A DNA stretch of 25,141 nucleotides from a virus: positions 1 through 25,141 of the IMG/VR virus record IMGVR_UViG_3300002514_000228; one strand, written 5' to 3'. The notes below the pieces were generated by a model that was given only the letters and a program-made list of their open reading frames with translations, was not told the origin of the DNA and did no database searches. The first letter of the stretch is position 1. Each line of letters begins with the position of its first letter. A program made the translations under genes and the position numbers. Shown here in pieces: positions 24,501 to 25,141 of the stretch.

Positions 24501-25141
24501 CGGGCTCTGCCTCTCAAATTCCACGCTATGGTTGGCTTTCTAATATAAAAAATAAACAATTCTTAGGCCAAGGGCGCTATTTTAAAGCCTCCACTACGGA
24601 AGTTGTTGATAATATGGAAATTATCACAGCAAAGCCGAATCTACCTGAATCCATTGGCAGCGATGATATGATTACCGTTATGCAAAACGATGATAAATAC
24701 TTTACGCGAGAAAAAAGACCTAACTTCTTCGATCTTTATGTGGAAAAAAGCCCCTATCAAAACATCTCCGAGGAAATGTTGAAGTTTATGGCTACTGTAA
24801 AAGATTTCAATGACTTGGTAGGCCACCAAGTGGATCGGTACCGTGATGAATATAAAGACTTGGCGCTATTGAGAAACTTGTTCTTCGAAAAAGTTGAAAA
24901 TGCCCCTGATATCGACAAATACATTGAATATTTCAAATGGTTTGACATCGCTGTATCTTCAATGATCCAGAAAATCGCCCCCATGTCATCGGGCCTAGAC
25001 GAGAGACCATTGCGAAATATCATCGAATCACACATTTTAGAGAGAAGTAAATACCGTAGCAAGTTCCCATCATATGAATTTAAGGAGTTTAATCCAGTTG
25101 GTATCGCCACTGGCATTAATGTCTATGATTGGAAATTTGGA
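21584..25141 (+). CDS. Giant baseplate structural protein with two LamG-like domains (partial, runs off the right edge)
   Basis: An uninterrupted frame runs from ATG 21584 to the last base (1186 codons, no stop), so the gene is larger than T4 gp7 (1032 residues), whose position after gp6 it occupies. Residues 1-115 form a conserved-looking opening (FGSAEKYYYDSI, TYPYDGSRKEKI). Residues about 178-370 are a LamG/concanavalin-like sandwich: NTVEFWLKKEAW, DGAWHHYAIRTK and GSMDEFRYWKTWRN (345-358). A second, weaker copy spans about 690-915, ending in FNNLRVWQNKLSTADLK. The region between (430-650) is helical and Asn/Tyr-rich, and the visible end is helical (DLYVEKSPYQNISEEML). LamG domains often bind glycans or proteins. 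A gp7-like wedge role comes only from position, and the C-terminus is outside the window. Confidence 0.75.
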   Translation, partial: MSLKDLFKGNKKQFLAATSINELTGTIESAEFVAAYEAKKNRFIPFVDFSKEKNFSRFGSAEKYYYDSINSITNTYPYDGSRKEKILWEMSSSYLDLYLLDNGYPRTTGYANFVGAPGTTLNSGSCYPPAGDDEYILIKGGPHKGSGEKIYIDQDTGEARYRKGANIWDTSESRENNLKISGIDGNTVEFWLKKEAWNVDQDYFEFICDVHVTGTSEDDTDYGQLSVAIATTGTYGNSSKQAFLVKVASGSSSIIKYMGSSTVTTGTIADGAWHHYAIRTKNTGSSFVIDLFVDGEHNDQLITGSSTTTINNVSGAIVATLGAQAAPFTVGGIDSGSRGWSKFSGSMDEFRYWKTWRNSEQIQTRWFDQVGGGTNTDTSNTNLGVYFKFNEGITQTASMDSNVLDYSGRVSNGNWTGYSTSSRNTGSAIDESNLTNFSGSEFKDPIIYSQHPLVKSYLSEKRKEGKEYDFRNPSNIYYSMPSWIIEEHDPANLDKDNINNNSLLNLTQIVSSYFDELANQIKVLPQLAQPTYPSGSISGTLKPIPFMDRALESKGFATPAIFSGLDALEMFESRDNNTLYTQNIYDIKNTIYKNIYNNLTYINKSKGTEKSFRNLIRCFGVDDDIYKFNVYSNNIEYIYRDNYRSTSELHKLINFNHSSNDEATVYQYSSSLNPNSTTFISGSGDFDTSKEGAGLSFTAEAAIVFPKRVSQGDFYTLKQNATEYQNNYPSIITSSLFGMHTAIDTDEPETTWATNDYANFIVRAVKASTTPVHLSGAFSTRAKFVLTGTTGGFIPILTSSVFDEVYLNKNWNLMVSVYPKAYPNANEVSGTLSEGYIVEFAGVQNTLDVTNFEFSVTGTMTTAQAQKFLASPKRMFIGAHRTNFTGSVINKTDVKFNNLRVWQNKLSTADLKLHAGNPKNRGLVNSAQNAYLFNTSINKTFVPKAETLLLDWSFNQVTGSDSSGEFLVQDLTSGSASQIPRYGWLSNIKNKQFLGQGRYFKASTTEVVDNMEIITAKPNLPESIGSDDMITVMQNDDKYFTREKRPNFFDLYVEKSPYQNISEEMLKFMATVKDFNDLVGHQVDRYRDEYKDLALLRNLFFEKVENAPDIDKYIEYFKWFDIAVSSMIQKIAPMSSGLDERPLRNIIESHILERSKYRSKFPSYEFKEFNPVGIATGINVYDWKFG

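Overview
This window reads as part of the genome of a tailed (myovirus-type) bacteriophage with a T4-like baseplate. The reasons are a strong GPW/gp25-type wedge protein, a gp6-type wedge protein, a gp55-type late sigma factor, a tail-associated peptidoglycan amidase and several very large structural proteins. All genes lie on the + strand, are packed with overlaps of 1 to 17 bases or gaps of at most 26 bases, and are AT-rich (roughly 37-40% GC by eye). The host cannot be named from the sequence. A Gram-negative, probably aquatic bacterium is an inference from the T4-like tail and the style of the genes.

Region 1 (48-7546) is a seven-gene glycan or small-molecule modification cassette: a sugar/polyol nucleotidyltransferase, a three-domain fusion (nucleotidyltransferase + HAD phosphatase + APH/choline-kinase-like kinase), a TalC/FSA-type transaldolase, a NodU/TobZ-type O-carbamoyltransferase, a SAM methyltransferase, a glycosyltransferase-like protein and a short UDP-glucose/GDP-mannose dehydrogenase-family protein. 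Four of the six junctions in it overlap: three ATGA start/stop overlaps (nucleotidyltransferase/fusion, carbamoyltransferase/methyltransferase, methyltransferase/glycosyltransferase-like) and an 8-base overlap before the dehydrogenase. The two junctions flanking the transaldolase are gaps of 3 and 10 bases. The set suggests that an activated, carbamoylated and methylated (possibly phosphorylated) sugar is made for the host surface, the virion or a modified nucleic acid.

Region 2 (7543-9316) is a run of small phage genes: an unknown acidic protein, an FmdB-like zinc ribbon, a membrane-anchored small protein, the gp55-like sigma factor and an unknown helical protein. The sigma factor would switch on the late, structural genes that follow.

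Region 3 (9316-25141) is the tail/baseplate module: an OB-fold-like/amidase hub-lysin candidate, a separate beta-helical spike-like protein, a 1863-residue protein of unknown function, gp25, gp6, a DNRLRE-like structural protein, and a LamG-containing giant protein that is still open at the window's right edge (at least 1186 codons). Relative to T4, gp5 looks split into two genes, with an amidase in place of the lysozyme.

There is no gene-free stretch longer than 26 bases apart from the first 47 bases, which appear to hold the tail of an upstream gene. I saw no tRNA, CRISPR array, insertion sequence, integrase or convincing terminator. All minus-strand reading frames look like shadows of the + strand genes.
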